DNA of 64,000 nucleotides. Source: Macquaria australasica. Its lineage: Eukaryota; Chordata; Actinopteri; Centrarchiformes; Percichthyidae. Location of the stretch: the NCBI GenBank assembly GCA_005408345.1, contig SEMN01000622.1, forward strand, positions 186,001 through 250,000. Reading direction: 5' to 3'. The notes beneath the pieces were generated by a model, which did not search any database, was not told the origin of the DNA, and saw nothing but the letters and a program-made list of their open reading frames with translations. Each line of letters starts with the position of its first letter. Positions within the stretch are counted from its first letter, which is position 1. Positions 61,674 through 64,000 of the stretch are shown here, in pieces. A program made the translations under genes and the position numbers.

Positions 61674-63107
61674 TTGTGTCAGGACAAACAGTGGTCGCTA
61701 GCAACAATACAGAACAGAGATAAAGACGTAATTGCACAGTGCGGTTTGTAGGCTTTGTGTTTGTGTGTGTTCACATGAGTAGGTGTGAGGATAAAAATAT
61801 GAGTGTGGGGGATAATGGGAGACAGAGGAGAGAGGCAGGCATATTGTGTTTGATACTGTGTGTGTGTGTGTTGCACATACAGCAGAGAAGTCATAAATGG
61901 ACCACAAAGTCCTCTGTGTTAGTATTGTGGTCGCTTGTTTTTTATCTAGTAGTTTGTGTTTATGGTAGTCAGAGATACTGACCTTCTGTACAGCTGTGTA
62001 TTGTAATTCACTTAGTATGTACAGTGTTTAGATTAGATAAAAGTCAAATGCCACAGCCCCAAGCATCTGTCTGTCAGTCAATGATAGGAGCCACAGAAAA
62101 GGTGCTAGTTCCACATTTTAGGGGAACTGAGGGTGCTTGACTTCTGTGTTTTTCTTGTAAATGCCATTTTGTTGTAGAAAACCACGTATCAGAGGACTGA
62201 CAGAATACTTTGCTGACATGCTTTCGTCATAAACTGTAGAAAAACATGGACTCAAAAAACATGTAATCTGTGACACCACACATATCCCCTGAGGGGAGGT
62301 TTTGAAGGCTGGTTCAATTCACACCAGTTCCCACAGGGGGATGGTACAGAAGAGTGGTTGTCATTACTTAATTGCCTATAAGCTAACCAATCGGCGCGGC
62401 TGGTTTAGCTCGCAGGCTGATGCACATAATTTTTCTCCAGAGTGCATACCTTTAAAGGCAGCTGCATTGCTGTACAAACACTTCTGCCTTTGTAGCCACA
62501 TTTATCATCTTCTTTTACTTGAATTTACAATTTAATTAGTATTCATTGAAGATTTCATCGCTACAATCAACATCTACATTATCATTATCCAAACAACATC
62601 TGAAAAGATCTCTAATTAGCAAAGATTTACAACACTTCATGGATTTCATTGTAATGCATCTCAACTTGTAAACACAAACTTGTAAATTGTACATTTCTAT
62701 CAATTTGATATTACTGCTTAGTCTTGCAATTTTTAAGAATTACACAATCTTTGTTTTTATTCTTTTTTTTTTAAATTTATTTTTCAAGTATGACTATTTT
62801 GTATAGGAGGGGTATCTTCATAAAGCATTTTTAGGTCCTAACCTCTCCTGCACAATGTTCAAACCTTTTTAAATTCTCACTGTCTTTTTTTATATATGTG
62901 TGCAAATAAACTAAACTACAAGGGTGTGAAGTACATTATAAAAGATGTGTGGTTGTGGCAGGTGAAGCCACATGGGTGTGACTGAATAAAGTCAGCTGCT
63001 TGTAAGGGTGGCCCCTCCTCAACCACCGTCCTAGGAAAAAAGAAACAATATTCTTGACCAATAACCATCCTGTTAGTAGAAAATGCCTGACCTCATTTAG
63101 ACAGTTT

Positions 63108-63140
<33 letters not shown>

Positions 63141-63350
63141 TTCAATCCTCCAGCAATGTGGAGAAACTGTTCGGCAGTAATATATTCCAGTAGTTTGAAC
63201 ATTATTGTCTGTAGCCGTCACATAGCCTCAATATCTTTCTGAACCAGTTAGGATTTAAATCTGTCTTTCTAATTGAATGTATAACATTAAAACCCTGTGA
63301 TAGTCTGCAGTTTGAACCTTAATCAGCTATACAGTCCTAAAATCCTGCAG

Positions 63351-63351
<1 letters not shown>

Positions 63352-63391
<40 letters not shown>
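63352..63391. repeat. (CA)n microsatellite, 40 bp
   Basis: Perfect CA run. A shorter one lies at about 63111-63139. Confidence 0.95.
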
Positions 63392-63396
<5 letters not shown>

Positions 63397-64000
63397 AACT
63401 TACAGAAATTACATTTGTTATTTGAAATGTAATGATAATCAGTCTTCAAAAAGCACCACAAATACCAGTCATTTAAAGTGGTTATTAATTGCTTACTGAC
63501 ATCTGTTAACACCTGCTGTTTAGCTTCCAAAATGGCAGCCACATAATGATATCATGGAATAAGATCGTTGTTAAATTGCCCATATGTCTGTCCCTCTGTC
63601 CATTTGTCTGGCTCCGTGTGAAACTAAACTATGTTTCAGGTCAGTGTGCAGATTGTGCCAAAGCTATGGGAAATTGCACACATACAGACCGACACACACA
63701 GTGCTCTCTCTTTGCTGACAGAAGGGCTTGGAGAGCGTGTAATGAGAAAAGGTCCTCATGCATGAAAGCTCACGTCAGCAGGTCGGCCAGCCCAACACAC
63801 ACACACACAGACAGACACGCACACACAAAAACAAGTCCTCGATACACCTCTAATTACACTTGCTACAACACTAATCTTAAATCTTTGCTTCATCTCATTT
63901 CTCCTGTTTTTTTCAACTGTTTTCTCCCTTTTTTGTGAGTATCCTTTCTTTCTTGCTCTGTCTATCTTTCACTCACTTCCCGGGTTAATAAGGATAACAG

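Noticed and set aside
63546..63938. 130-codon frame near the window end, considered as gnao1 exon 3
   Set aside because: Does not contain the IIHEDGF-type sequence expected after exon 2 and has AC-repeat composition.

Overview
The window is vertebrate nuclear DNA, almost certainly from a percomorph teleost. The signs are intron-split genes with GT/AG junctions, very abundant (CA)n/(GT)n microsatellites, a CpG-rich promoter, a Tc1 element, a hAT-type miniature element, and several dispersed repeats of kinds I know from percomorph genomes. There are no bacterial operons, CRISPR arrays or defence loci, and no autonomous viral genes.

Region 1 (1-16015, possibly to about 20-21 kb) is the plus-strand gene for heat shock transcription factor 4 (hsf4). 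Eleven coding exons lie in the window, from the second half of the DNA-binding domain to the stop at 16013-16015. Together they total 1200 nt in one continuous phase (399 residues plus stop). The first coding exon, with the start codon and first half of the DNA-binding domain, lies upstream of base 1. A non-coding 3' exon may begin near 18579.

Region 2 (about 16-44 kb) has no protein-coding gene I can support. It holds repeats and repeat remnants: a possible LTR, a reverse-transcriptase scrap, a diverged tandem repeat, a 587-bp hAT-type element with near-perfect 8-bp target duplications, and many fragments of dispersed families. A few stretches look non-repetitive and could be regulatory.

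Region 3 (about 44.2-64 kb) is the 5' part of gnao1, plus strand, encoding the G protein alpha-o subunit. It shows a CpG-rich promoter/5'UTR with a palindromic CRE, coding exon 1 (44928-45045) and the 43-nt exon 2 carrying the P-loop (45786-45828). The window ends inside intron 2, which is over 18 kb. That intron holds a nearly complete Tc1/mariner element (56864-58333) with about 211-214-bp inverted repeats and a transposase broken by an N-terminal deletion, a 53-bp perfect inverted repeat, and very long (TG)n and (AT)n tracts.

The two genes are not functionally linked. HSF4 is a lens- and stress-related transcription factor acting in the nucleus. Gao is a neuronal signalling GTPase at the plasma membrane. 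Both human orthologues are on chromosome 16q, so their adjacency here looks like conserved or compacted synteny. The points most worth following up are the 68-nt hsf4 exon bracketed by complementary (TG)34 and (AC)15 tracts, the spliced hsf4 3'UTR, the Tc1 deletion, and the 53-bp palindrome.
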